From NCBI GenBank assembly GCA_024036415.1, contig JAMWET010000814.1:90001-154000 (forward strand): 64,000 bases of DNA, written 5' to 3'. Under the pieces are notes generated by a model. The model did no database searches. It saw nothing but the letters and a program-made list of their open reading frames with translations, and was not told the origin of the DNA. The DNA is from Prochilodus magdalenae. Lineage: Eukaryota; Chordata; Actinopteri; Characiformes; Prochilodontidae. Positions within the stretch are counted from its first letter, which is position 1; the number at the start of each line of letters is the position of its first letter. Positions 1 to 11,830 of this stretch are shown here, piece by piece. A program made the translations under genes and the position numbers.

Positions 1-806
1 GTTGCAAAACCACCTGAACAGGTTTCTCATTCAGTGATAACCTTCAGTACAAACGCCACATCATTAACATACATACAGCATCTGAGTCACCTGCTGGTAG
101 CGCCTCAGATATCCCAGAGGAACGTTCAATTCAACCATTACATTTGCAAAGCCCAAAGCAATTGGCTGGCGCGGTCCCGTCCTGTCTCTCCACTCTTCCG
201 GTGTAGAAACTACATACACATTGATGAATTTTCACTGCTACAAACTCCAATACTACCCAAATAGGTTTAGTTGGTACCTGAGAATGTTGGACACTTTACC
301 ATCAAAGATTTTCAGTGGTGGACGACGTACACAAACCATATAGTTGAGTTAAAGTAGAGACCCAGGGTAAAATACTCCTCCGGTAAAAGTAAAAGTGCCT
401 CCCTTTAGACCTCCACTGGAGTAACAGTACTAAAGTATTTACCTTCAAATGTACTTAAGTATGGAGAGGAACAGGAGCATGGTTTATTATGGCTCTAATG
501 TCCTATTATCATTTCTGAACCAAGACTCTTCATCAGCTCAGTGTAGGTGAAGAAACTCTAGTGTCTCTCAGTCCACCAGTCTTTAATAGAAGCTCATTCA
601 TTAGTCTGACACTGACGTCTATTCACATCATCATCAGCACAGAACACTGAAGGAGAACAGGTTCCATTAGCTAGAACCGAGCTCTGTCCAACAGGTCAAA
701 ACAAGCTCAAAACTCAGTGACTGCTGGACCCTAATTGGTGGGTTCACTTCACACTTGTTTCTTTTAAAAAATTTCACATTTATATGGACACACAGGCAAA
801 AAGGAG
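1..806. repeat. Partial copy of the 3-kb tandem unit (5' flank part)
   Basis: This stretch is nearly identical to 3342-4143 and 6359-7142. In those copies it lies directly upstream (minus-strand sense) of an arrestin-domain first exon, starting about 168 bp before the ATG. The window therefore begins inside a third unit whose exon 1 should lie just beyond the left edge. No open frame here resembles a protein; the short frames recur in each copy only because the DNA is duplicated. Confidence 0.85.
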
Positions 807-2460
807 GTACACCAACACAATACTTACAGTACACTAACACATTACACCTACTGAGTTACTGTACACCAACACAATACTTACAGTACACTAACACATTACA
901 CCTACTGAGTTACTGTACACCAACACAATACTTACAGTACACTAACACATTACACTTACTGAGTTACTGTACACCAACACACTACTTACAGTGCACTAAC
1001 ACATTACACCTACTGAGTTACTGTACACCAACACACTACTTACAGTGCACTAACACATTACACCTACTGAGTTACTGTACACCAACACAATACTTACAGT
1101 GCACTAACACATTACACCTACTGAGTTACTGTACACCAACACTACTTACAGTACACTAACGCATTACACTTACTGAGTTACTGTACCCCAACACTACTTA
1201 CAGTACACTAACACATTACACCTACTGAGTTACTGTACACTAACACAATAATTACAGTGCACTAACACATTACACCTACTGAGTTACTGTACACCAACAC
1301 TACTTACAGTACACTAACGCATTACACTTACTGAGTTACTGTACACCAACACACTACTTACAGCACACTAACACACTACACTTACTGAGTTACTGTACAC
1401 CAACACACTACTTACAGTACACTAACACATTACACTTACTGAGTTACTGTACACCAACACACTACTTACAGTACACTAACACACTACACTTACTGAGTTA
1501 CTGTACACCAACACACTACTTACAGTACACTAACACATTACACTTACTGAGTTACTGTACACCAAAACACTACTTACAGCACACTAACACACTACACTTA
1601 CTGAGTTACTGTATACCAACACGCTACTTACAGTACACTAACACATTACACTTACTGAGTTACTGTACACCAACATACTACTTACAGCACACTAACACAC
1701 TACACTTTTCTGAGTTACTGTACACCAACACACTACATACAGTACACTAACACATTACACTTACTGAGTTACTGTTCACCAACACAATACTTACAGTACA
1801 CTAACACATTACACTTACTGAGTTACTGTACACCAACACACTACTTACAGCACACTAACACACTACACTTACTGAGTTACTGTACCCCAACACTACTTAC
1901 AGTACACTAACACATTAAACTTACTGAGTTACTGTACACCAACAAACGACTTACAGCACAATAACACATTACACTTACTGAGTTACTGTACACCAACACG
2001 CTACTTACAGTACACTAACACATTACACTTACTGAGTTACTGTACACCAACACAATACTTACAGTACACTAACACATTACACCTACTGAGTTACTGTACA
2101 CCAACACTCTACTTACAGTACACTAACGCAATACACTTACTGAGTTACTGTACACCAACACAATACTTACAGTACACTAACACATTACACTTACTGAGTT
2201 ACTGTACACCAACATGCTACTTACAGTACACTAACACATTACACTTACTGAGTTACTCTACACCAACACACTACTTACAGTACACTAACACATTACACTT
2301 ACTCAGGTACTGTACACCGACACACTACTTACAGCACACTAACACATTACACTTACTCAGTTACTGTACACCAACACACTACTTACAGTACACTAATGCA
2401 TTAACTTTACAGAGTTACTGTACACCAACACACAACTTACAGCACACTAACACATTACAT
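807..2460. repeat. 54-bp satellite array 1
   Basis: About 30 head-to-tail copies of a 54-bp unit containing TTACAGTACACTAACACA and TTACTGTACACCAACACA, two related 18-mers that suggest an older internal duplication. Variants lose two bases (CACTACT to CTACT). Since 54 is divisible by three, parts of the array read open as an 18-residue repeat, but this is a by-product of the period. The array sits between the arrestin exon 1 at 2928-3174 and the next flank copy to the left. Confidence 0.95.
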
Positions 2461-2927
2461 ACATGCATGTTCATGTACTGATGTACATATCGTGTACTGC
2501 ATTATGATCTGTCACATATCTGACATATCTGGAAGCTTTAGCACTATATTGTATATTGTAAACCAAAACAATACCATAAAGAAAGGGGAAGACCATACAA
2601 AGCTATAGTTCCTCTGCCAGGGTGCTATATAGAACCTTTATTTTTCAATAGGCTCTATTTAGAACCATATAAAACACCTCCTCTGATCCAAAGATCAATT
2701 CCACCACGGAGAGAACCATTTATGCAAATAATGTTTCTATATAGTATATAACTCAAGCTTCCTAATAGAACCCCTCTCTAGACTAAGAAGCACTTAACGG
2801 GCCACACACCTCGGAGTATGTTTAGAATTAATACATATAGCATATAATATCACTGAAGATTAATATGATCTCATTAGCAGCTGGACCATCAGCAGAGACA
2901 AAAACAATTTCAACACTGTTATATTAC

Positions 2928-3174
2928 CATTTTTACTCTCGTCCAGTTGAATAGAATCTGTCTGGGAGAAGTACCTCTCTTTATCCCAATACGTCACTCG
3001 CACTTTTCCATAAGTTTCTGTAAACGCAACACTGGCTTTCGCTTTCGCCTTGATGGTGAGGGACTTGATGGTGGTTTCCTTTGAGACTTTGACAATAACC
3101 TGACCTGCCAGAACATCTCCATTGCTGAAGGTGTTGCGCTCGTTTATAGCATTGTACTCAACACTGAGTTTCAT
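2928..3174 (-). CDS. Arrestin-domain protein (ARRDC3-like), first coding exon, copy 1
   Basis: Arrestin-domain (alpha-arrestin) proteins act as adaptors linking membrane receptors and transporters to NEDD4-family ubiquitin ligases. This exon gives the first 82 residues plus one base, beginning MKLSVEYNAINERNTFSNGD and running through VIVKVSKETTIKSL, the Arrestin_N beta-sandwich start, to QLDESKN before a GTAATA donor (phase 1). The start chosen is the ATG at 3174; the in-frame TTG further upstream is not a credible start. The family usually has 350-420 residues, so this is only the N-terminal fifth. No later exon is visible to the left, where intron and satellite follow. It could be the live 5' end of a gene continuing outside the window, or a promoter/exon-1 duplicate without the rest. 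Family assignment is firm; the exact paralogue is not. Confidence 0.75.
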
Positions 3175-4143
3175 CGCTACAAAAACAGAATCCAAGCTTT
3201 CGTGTTGTGGCGCAGGTGTGGAACCTTCTTCAGAGGTTGCAGATCACTCATGGGTAACTTCACCACTGACATCCAATCAAATAGCAGAATGCTGAGCAGC
3301 TGGTGCTCTCAGGGGGGCGTGCCAACAGAGACAAAGAGAGGAGTTGCAAAACCACCTGAACAGGTTTCTCATTCAGTGATAACCTTCAGTACAAACGCCA
3401 CATCATTAACATACATACAGCATCTGAGTCACCTGCTGGTAGCGCCTCAGATATCCCAGAGGAACGTTCAATTCAACCATTACATTTGCAAAGCCCAAAG
3501 CAATTGGCTGGTGCGGTCCCGTCCTGTCTCTCCACTCTTCCGAAATAGAAACTACATACACAATGATGAATTTTCACTGCTACAAACTCCAATACTACCC
3601 AAATAGGTTTAGTTGGTACCTGAGAATGTTGGACACTTTACCATCAAAGATTTTCAGTGGCAGACGACGTACACAAACCAGTTGAGTTAAAGTAGAGACC
3701 CAGGGTAAAATACTCCTCCGGTAAAAGTAAAAGTGCCTCCCTTTAGACCTCCATTGGAGTAACAGTACTAAAGTATTTACCTTCAAATGTACTTAAGTAT
3801 GGAGAGGAACAGGAGCATGGTTTATTATGGCTCTAATGTCCTATTATCATTTCTGGACCAAGACTCTTCATCAGCTCAGTGTAGGAGAAGAGACTCTAGT
3901 GTCTCTCAGTCCACCAGTCTTTAATAGAAGCTCATTCATTAGTCTGACACTGACGTCTATTCACATCATCATCAGCACAGAACACTGAAGGAGAACAGGT
4001 TCCATTAGCTAGAACCGAGCTCTGTCCAACAGGTCAAAACAAGCTCAAAACTCAGTGACTGCTGGACCCTGATTGGTGGGTTCACTTTACACTTGTTTCT
4101 TTTGGAAATTTCACATTTATATGGACACACAAGCAAAAAGGAG

Positions 4144-5475
4144 GTACACCAACACAATACTTACAGTGCACTAACACATTACACCTACTGAGTTACTGTA
4201 CACCAACACAATACTTACAGTACACTAACACATTACACCTACTGAGTTACTGTACACCAACACAATACTTACAGTACACTAACACATTACACCTACTGAG
4301 TTACTGTACACCAACACAATACTTACAGTACACTAACACATTACACCTACTGAGTTACTGTACACCAACACAATACTTACAGTGCACTAACACATTACAC
4401 CTACTGAGTTACTGTACACCAACACAATACTTACAGTGCACTAACACATTAAACTTACTGAGTTACTGTACACCAACACTACTTACAGTACACTAACACA
4501 TTACACTTACTGAGTTACTGTACACCAACACTACTTACAGTACACTAACACATTACACTTACTGAGTTACTGTACACCAACACACTACTTACAGTACACT
4601 AACACATTACATTTACTGAGTTACTGTACACCAACACACTACTTACAGTACACTAACACACTACACTTACTGAGTTACTGTACACCAACACGCTACTTAC
4701 AGTACACTAACACACTACACTTACTGAGTTACTGTATACCAACACGCTACTTACAGTACACTAACACATTACACTTACTGAGTTACTGTACACCAAAACA
4801 CTACTTACAGCACACTAACACACTACACTTACTGAGTTACTGTATACCAACACGCTACTTACAGTACACTAACACATTACACTTACTGAGTTACTGTACA
4901 CCAACACGCTACTTACAGTACACTAACACATTACACTTACTGAGTTACTGTACACCAACATACTACTTACAGCACACAAACACATTACACTTACTGAGTT
5001 ACTGTACACCAACACACTACTTACAGCACACTAACACACTATACTTACTGAGTTACTGTACCCCAACACACTACTTACAGTACACTAACACATTAAACTT
5101 ACTGAGTTACTGTACACCAACAAACTACTTACAGCACAATAACACATTACACTTACTGAGTTACTGTACACCAACACACTACTTACAGTACACTAACACA
5201 TTACACCTACTGAGTTACTGTACACCAACACTCTACTTACAGTACACTAACGCAATACACTTACTGAGTTACTGTACACCAACACACTACTTACAGTACA
5301 CTAACACATTACACTTACTGAGTTACTGTACACCAACACACTACTTACAGTACACTAACACATTACACTTACTCAGTTACTGTACACCAACACACTACTT
5401 ACAGTATACTAATGCATTAACTTTACAGAGTTACTGTACACCAACACACAACTTACAGCACACTAACACATTACA
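4144..5475. repeat. 54-bp satellite array 2
   Basis: About 25 copies of the same 54-bp unit as array 1. It starts after the same GGAGGTACACC junction and ends at the same ACATTACATACATGCATG junction, so the difference in size between units is internal copy-number change. Confidence 0.95.
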
Positions 5476-5943
5476 TACATGCATGTTCATGTACTGATGT
5501 ACATATCGTGTACTGCATTATGATCTGTCACATATCTGACATATCTGGAAGCTTTAGCACTATATTGTATATTGTAAACCAAAACAATACCATAAAGCTA
5601 GGGGAAGACCATACCAAGCTATAGTTCCTCTGCCAGGGTGCTATATAGAACCTTTATTTTTTAAAAGGCTCTATTTAGAACCATATAAAACACCTCCTCT
5701 GATCCAAAGATCAATTCCACCACGGAGAGAACCATTTATGCAAATAATGTTTCTATATAGTATATAACTCAAGCTTCCTAATAGAACCCCTCTCTAGACT
5801 AAGAAGCACTTAACGGGCCACACACCTCGGAGTATGTTTAGAATTAATACATATAGCATATAATATCACTGAAGATTAATATGATCTCATTAGCAGCTGG
5901 ACCATCAGCAGAGACAAAAACAATTTCAACACTGTTATATTAC

Positions 5944-6190
5944 CATTTTTACTCTGGTCCAGTTGAATAGAATCTGTCTGGGAGAAGTACCTCTCTTTAT
6001 CCCAATACGTCACTCGCACTTTTCCATAAGTTTCTGTAAACGCAACACTGGCTTTCGCTTTCGCCTTGATGGTGAGGGACTTGATGGTGGTTTCCTTTGA
6101 GACTTTGACAATAACCTGACCTGCCAGAACATCTCCATTGCTGAAGGTGTTGCGCTCGTTTATGGCATTGTACTCAACACTGAGTTTCAT
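5944..6190 (-). CDS. Arrestin-domain protein (ARRDC3-like), first coding exon, copy 2
   Basis: Near-identical to the exon at 2928-3174, offset by 3016 bp. It encodes 82 residues plus one base with the same ATG (at 6190) and the same GTAATA donor. The visible coding change is QLDQSKN in place of QLDESKN; just upstream of the ATG, GCG becomes ACG-type sequence outside the coding part. The reading frame is undamaged. Being the outermost copy on this strand, its promoter would lie in 6191-7142, where CCAAT occurs at about 6289. Whether it splices to downstream exons, skips over copy 1, or is a dead-end duplicate cannot be told from this window. Confidence 0.72.
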
Positions 6191-7142
6191 CACTACAAAA
6201 ACAGAATCCAAGCTTTCGTGTTGTGGCGCAGGTGTGGAACCTTCTTCAGAGGTTGCAGATCACTCATGGGTAACTTCACCACTGACATCCAATCAAATAG
6301 CAGAATGCTGAGCAGCTGGTGCTCTCAGGGGGGCGTGCCAACAGAGACAAAGAGAGGAGTTGCAAAACCACCTGAACAGGTTTCTCATTCAGTGATAACC
6401 TTCAGTACAAACGCCACATCATTAACATACATACAGCATCTGAGTCACCTGCTGGTAGCACCTCAGATATCCCAGAGGAACGTTCAATTCAACCATTACA
6501 TTTGCAAAGCCCAAAGCAATTGGCTGGCGTGGTCCCGTCCTGTCTCTCCACTCTTCCGGTGTAGAAACTACATACACAATGATGAATTTTCACTGCTACA
6601 AACTCCAATACTACCCAAATAGGTTTAGTTGGTACCTGAGAATGTTGGACACTTTACCATCAAAGATTTTCAGTGGTGGACGACGTACACAAACCATATA
6701 GTTGAGTTAAAGTAGAGCCCCAGGGTAAAATACTCCTCCGGTAAAAGTAAAAGTGCCTCCCTTTAGACCTCCACTGGAGTAACAGTACTAAAGTATTTAC
6801 CTTCAAATGTACTTAAGTATGGAGAGGAACAGGAGCATGGTTTATTATGGCTCTAATGTCCTATTATCATTTCTGGACCAAGACTCTCATCAGCTCAGTG
6901 TAGGTGAAGAAACTCTAGTGTCTCTCAGTCCACCAGTTTTTAATAGAAGCTCATTCATTAGTCTGACACTGATGTCTATTCACATCATCATCAGCACAGA
7001 ACCATTAGGTAGAACCGAGCTCTGTCCAACAGGTCAGACCAAATTCAAAACTCAGTGACTGATGGACCCTGATTGGTGGGTTCACTTCACACTTGTTTCT
7101 TTTAAAAAATTTCACATTTATATGGACACACAGGCAAAAAGG

Positions 7143-8302
7143 AGGTACACCAACACACTACTTACAGTGCACTAACACATTACACCTACTGAGTTACTGT
7201 ACACCAACACAATACTTACAGTGCACTAACACATTAAACTTACTGAGTTACTGTACACCAACACTACTTACAGTACACTAACACATTACACTTACTGAGT
7301 TACTGTACACCAACACTACTTACAGTACACTAACACATTACACATACTGAGTTACTGTACACCAACACTACTTACAGTACACTAACACATTACACTTACT
7401 GAGTTACTGTACACCAACACACTACTCACAGTTCACTAACACATTACACTTACTAAGTTACTGTACACCAACACACTACTAACAGTACACCAACACATTA
7501 CACTTACCGAGTTACTGTACACCAACACACTACTTAGTGTGTTGATACATTACACTTACTGAGTTACTGTACACCGACACGCTACTTACAGTACACTAAC
7601 ACATTACACTTATTGAGGTACTGTAGACCGAACACTACTTACAGCACACTAACACATTACACTTACTAAGTTACTGTACCCCAACACACTACTTACAGTA
7701 CACTAACACGATACACTTACTGAGTTACTGTACACTAAACACTACTTACAGTACACTAACACATTACACTTACTGAGTTACTGTACACCAACACACTACT
7801 TACAGTACACTAACACATTACACTTACTGAGTTACTGTACACCAACACACTACTTACAGCACACTAACACATTACACTTACTGAGTTACTGTACACCAAC
7901 ACACTACTTACAGCACACTAACACATGACGCTTACTGAGTTACTGTACACCAACACACTACTTACAGCACACTAACACACTACACTTACTGAGTTACTGT
8001 ACACCAACACGCTACTTACAGCACACTAACACATTACACTTACTCAGTTACTGTACACCAACACACTACTTACAGTACACTAACACATTACACTTACTGA
8101 GTTACTGTACACCAACACGCTACTTACAGCACACTAACACATTACACTTACTGAGTTACTGTACACCAACACACTACTCACAGTACACTAACACATTACA
8201 CTTACTGAGTTACTGTACACCAGCACGCTACTTACAGTACACTAACACACTACACTTACTGAGTTACTGAGTTAACACTACTTACAGTACGCTAACACGA
8301 TA
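7143..8302. repeat. 54-bp satellite array 3 (degenerating end)
   Basis: About 21 copies of the 54-bp unit. Here the copies are more diverged, with local rearrangements near 7530 (TTAGTGTGTTGATACATT) and 8268 (GAGTTACTGAGTTAACACT), as expected at the edge of an array. The duplicated block ends here without another arrestin exon. Confidence 0.93.
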
Positions 8303-9342
8303 ATACATTTACTGTGTACCACTGAACATTTTAAAGAGGTAACAAAATAGATAATGAACAATACATTAAATAATACACATGCACATAATCCATAGTTCCC
8401 ATAGCTGGCGGGGGAGGGGAATCCCCAGACCACAGTATGTTGAGGAGTACATCAGTGTTTTTAGGGATGATTATTGCAGTAACGTCAGTCACACTGGCAA
8501 CACAACATTATTCACGTTTGGGTCACATGCGTTTGATGAAGCAATCTAATGAGCTAGAATGTTTTGTGTAGGCACGAGAATGTTTTCCACGGATGCTACA
8601 CTCGTGCGTATAACCACAGGAATGCATGGAAGCCACATCACGTGCTATGCGATGAGGCAGCTGACTTGTATTGCTCAGTAAAAGATTTCTGATAAGGGCA
8701 TTGCATAACAGGATGTGGTCATCTAAAAATAACCAGTTGTTACTGGTGTCTATCACAAAAACAAAAGTTTAGCTGTCTGTATTTATATATTATATTCCTT
8801 AGGCTCTTAAAACTAGCACTGGTATCAGTGGGGTTTCATGGTCGTGGATATGTTAGAACCAATGTCACAAATCTGAAATGGCAACAGTGTAAGTGTGAAC
8901 GTATTATTAATATTCCCCTTGCCCATGATTTATGTAATATTTGTATAGTTGTCATCAATATTTTTTCAGGGGACGGCATTGGGACTAAGAAAGCGTGTCA
9001 CATCAACCTATAGATCAGGGATTATTGTTTAGATATAACCATTTATATATTACATAACTGGTTTAACACTGCAACATGGCAAACTTCCAATACTTCTAAT
9101 AAGTCCGTACCCAATGTGAGAGTATGAGGGACCTTTTTGGAGTTTATGGAGCCTCCAATCAACATATACACTCTATGCCAACTAAAGGGTTTTCCTAGAA
9201 ACATACTTCCCAGCCGAGAAACCTTTAACATGTACCATCAGTACTAAGAGGTTATGAAATCTAAATATGCTTGTTATTCGGACTCATGCTTTCTTTAGCA
9301 TTTCCAGCACACAGATAAGGCTTTGGTACATTCCGTAGATCA
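8303..9342. other. No gene seen
   Basis: AT-rich single-copy-looking sequence. Short open frames of 60-77 codons have no recognisable motif and mostly need non-ATG starts. I see no RNA gene or clear repeat. Confidence 0.5.
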
Positions 9343-9490
9343 GGGGTTTCCAATCTTATCCACACAGGGCCTGTGTGGCTGCATGTTTTCATTCCAATGA
9401 AGCAGGAAATCTGATAAGCAATTTGAAGACTAAGTCAGGTGTGCCCAGCTGGTTTGGAGGCAAAACCTGCGGTCACTTTGGCCCAGGAAC
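9343..9490. mobile_element. Short fold-back MITE-like repeat
   Basis: The left half (AATCTTATCCACACAGGGCC ... GCATGTTTTCATTCCAA) and right half (GGAGGCAAAACCTGCGGTCA ... TTGGCCC ... GGATTGGACC) form an imperfect inverted pair. This pattern is typical of a very common teleost non-autonomous element. It carries no coding capacity. Confidence 0.5.
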
Positions 9491-9619
9491 GGATTGGACC
9501 AAAAATAACTAACATTCCTTTATTATTTATGAGAACGATTTTGGGAAACATTGGGAAAACATTCAAATGTGGCCGGTTCTGGCACATCTTTTTATTTGTA
9601 TATACATCCCTGGAAATAA

Positions 9620-10055
9620 ATAAGAGACCACACCAGTTTCTTCTTAAATCAGCATCTCCACATGTACAGCAGGTTCTCAGTGAGGAACTGAAGGTTGGGT
9701 TCTAGCTTTACTGGCAGATACAGTGAGCGTCTGGTTCATAAGAACAAGGTCAAGCAGCAAACACACAGGACCGCACAGCTACAGACTGGCAGAGGGCCAA
9801 ACCCACTCTCTACTGGCCGTGATGAGTGCCACCTCATTCCAATGTCACTTAACCACCGTAAGACGACCTCAAGTGACCTACAGAGAGACTGGCGAGCAGT
9901 GGCTGGGGTGAAACGCACAGTGATCTAATACAATATCTGATCTGGAATTTAGAAGACATGTTTCCAGTGCTGTATAGAATAAAACAGAACTGCGAAATTT
10001 TGGTACAACACAAACCCAGAACCTGTACAACTAGAAACACTGATCATTTTGAGGG
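9620..10055. repeat. Dispersed repeat, probable Tc1-type remnant
   Basis: Contains AAGAGACCACACCAG, an internal stretch of former coding sequence with several stops, and a terminal segment (about 9925-10055) that recurs at about 13395-13512. The shared part includes CAATATCTGAT, GACATGTTTCCAGT, GAATAAAACAGAAC and GATCATTTTGAGGGGGTCT. Overlapping open frames on both strands here are shadows of this degraded element. Class assignment is tentative. Confidence 0.45.
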
Positions 10056-10064
10056 GGTCTCTTA

Positions 10065-10068
<4 letters not shown>

Positions 10069-10102
<34 letters not shown>
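10069..10102. repeat. (TA)n microsatellite
   Basis: About 17 uninterrupted TA dinucleotides. Confidence 0.95.
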
Positions 10103-10106
<4 letters not shown>

Positions 10107-11448
10107 TACTATAGAAAGTATGTAAAGGGTTTGCAAAGTTATGTCACTATATATACATATATGCCACCTTTTATATACTTTTTATAGTAATCTCTGTATT
10201 TAAGCTATATGGTTTCTGTTTGGGCCCATAGCAGAGAAGATTCTGACCGATCTGAATCTGAAACATGCACTGACCCAGCAGGCTTTTCCTAATTTTTTCT
10301 TTGTTCGCAGTGTTTTTATTCTTTTCAGATGGTTCAGAGGGTTTGCTCCTGCAAGCCTCCAGTGAAAACACACCAGCCCTGCTCTCTGGCTCTGAGTAAA
10401 GGATTTTGTCTCATCAATAATACAGAGGCAGGCCTATCTAACACAGTTTGGTTCACAGGACATGAATAAGGGAAAAGTGCTTCGGGTGGAGCAGTGCTTT
10501 AATGCACTTCACACAGCTTTGTGTGCTATTTAGAAAGCCAGACCTTGTGGTATCTAAGATGGCCTAGGGATAAGAATTGATCAGAAGTGCTGAGCTGCTA
10601 GAAGCCAATCCTTAGATTCTGACAGAAATACAAATATTCAATATGTAAGCAATGATCGTTACTGCTGAGCTTTTCATTGACATCTGACCTCTATTATGAC
10701 AACATGGCACTGTGTTCAGAAACCTGTAGGGACATTCTTGCTTACAACTACAGTTTAATATGTTGTTTATCAAGTTATATGCTGGATTCTGTGGCACAAC
10801 TGTACAGACTCATAACTGTCTATATGTCCACTCAGACTCATTTATGTATATAATACCCACATACATATATGTACAAATATTGATATACAGTTTTAGCACT
10901 TTTCCTGGCTATTCATTCTTATTCTTATCCTTTATTCTATTATTATATTTATTGTATCCTACTTTACTTTTCCTTTAGTGTACTACTTGTCAGCCTTGTA
11001 CCATCAGCCTTTGACAATATGCATGACCTTAATCTGTTTCATGTTTTTGTTAATCACTGTCTACAGCACCCAGCATGCACTGAGCAAACACAACATACAG
11101 ACACACCTGTGACATCAACCAATCATTACTGCTAGCCCAGTCACTGATTATCAGGCTAATAAATCTCTAAAGAAAAAATAAGAATTCTCCAGAATGGTAA
11201 CTTTGGAAACAGGAGATGGCAAAGCATCCTTAATGTCTAATGTAAGAAACTGTGAAGAGATTTTATTCTAAGGAATTTAGGATATTATATGGAATTATGG
11301 AGTATTTCTGTTGGTCAGTGGAAATCATGAAATCACCTCCCCAAGCAGAGCATCAGACACTCACTATTATATACACACTATATGGACCCACATCTCTCTA
11401 TAGAATCAATGTGACTCAATTATTGTGCAATATTTGCTGCTGCACTTC
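10103..11448. other. No gene seen
   Basis: AT-rich noncoding sequence with several TATATACATATA-like patches. I recognise no coding exon, RNA gene or complete mobile element. Confidence 0.45.
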
Positions 11449-11830
11449 ATCACCTGCATATCACCTGCATATCACCTTCATATCACCTGCATATCACCTG
11501 TATATCACCTGCATATCACCTGTATGTCACCTTCATATCACCTGCATATCACCTGTATATCACCTGTATGTCACCTTCATATCACCTGCATATCACCTGT
11601 ATATCACCTGCATATCACCTGTATGTCACCTTCATATCACCTGCATATCACCTGTATATCACCTGTATGTCACCTTCATATCACCTGTATATCACCTGCA
11701 TATCACCTGTATATCACCTGTATATCACCTGCATATCACCTGTATATCACCTGTATGTCACCTGCATATCACCTGTATTTCACCTGCATATCACCTGTAT
11801 GTCACCTGTATATCAGCTGTACTTGTACTG
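11449..11830. repeat. 11-bp minisatellite (TCACCTGCATA)n
   Basis: About 34 copies of an 11-bp unit with four main variants (TCACCTGCATA, TCACCTGTATA, TCACCTGTATG, TCACCTTCATA) alternating in a higher-order pattern. Because 11 is not a multiple of three and the unit has no stop in any phase, all three plus-strand frames stay open. They give the same 11-residue periodic peptide, so the three long overlapping frames are not genes. Confidence 0.95.

Larger units (their letters stand above)
3342..6358. repeat. Complete 3.0-kb tandem duplication unit
   Basis: This unit begins at the sequence found at position 1 and repeats at 6359, so the periods are 3341 and 3017 bp; the difference reflects satellite array length. 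Order: arrestin 5' flank (3342-4143), 54-bp satellite (4144-5475), intron (5476-5943), arrestin exon 1 (5944-6190, minus) and proximal 5' flank. Copies differ by scattered substitutions and a few small indels, so the duplication is recent or homogenised. The rightmost copy (6359-8302) ends inside its satellite. Confidence 0.9.

Noticed and set aside
755..1159. 134-codon plus-strand frame with 18-residue repeats
   Set aside because: It is the 54-bp satellite read in frame; the period is a multiple of three, and the frame breaks where units lose two bases.
3202..3606. 134-codon plus-strand frame, repeated at 6218-6622
   Set aside because: Antisense to the arrestin 5' flank; it recurs only because the DNA is duplicated, and it has no domain.
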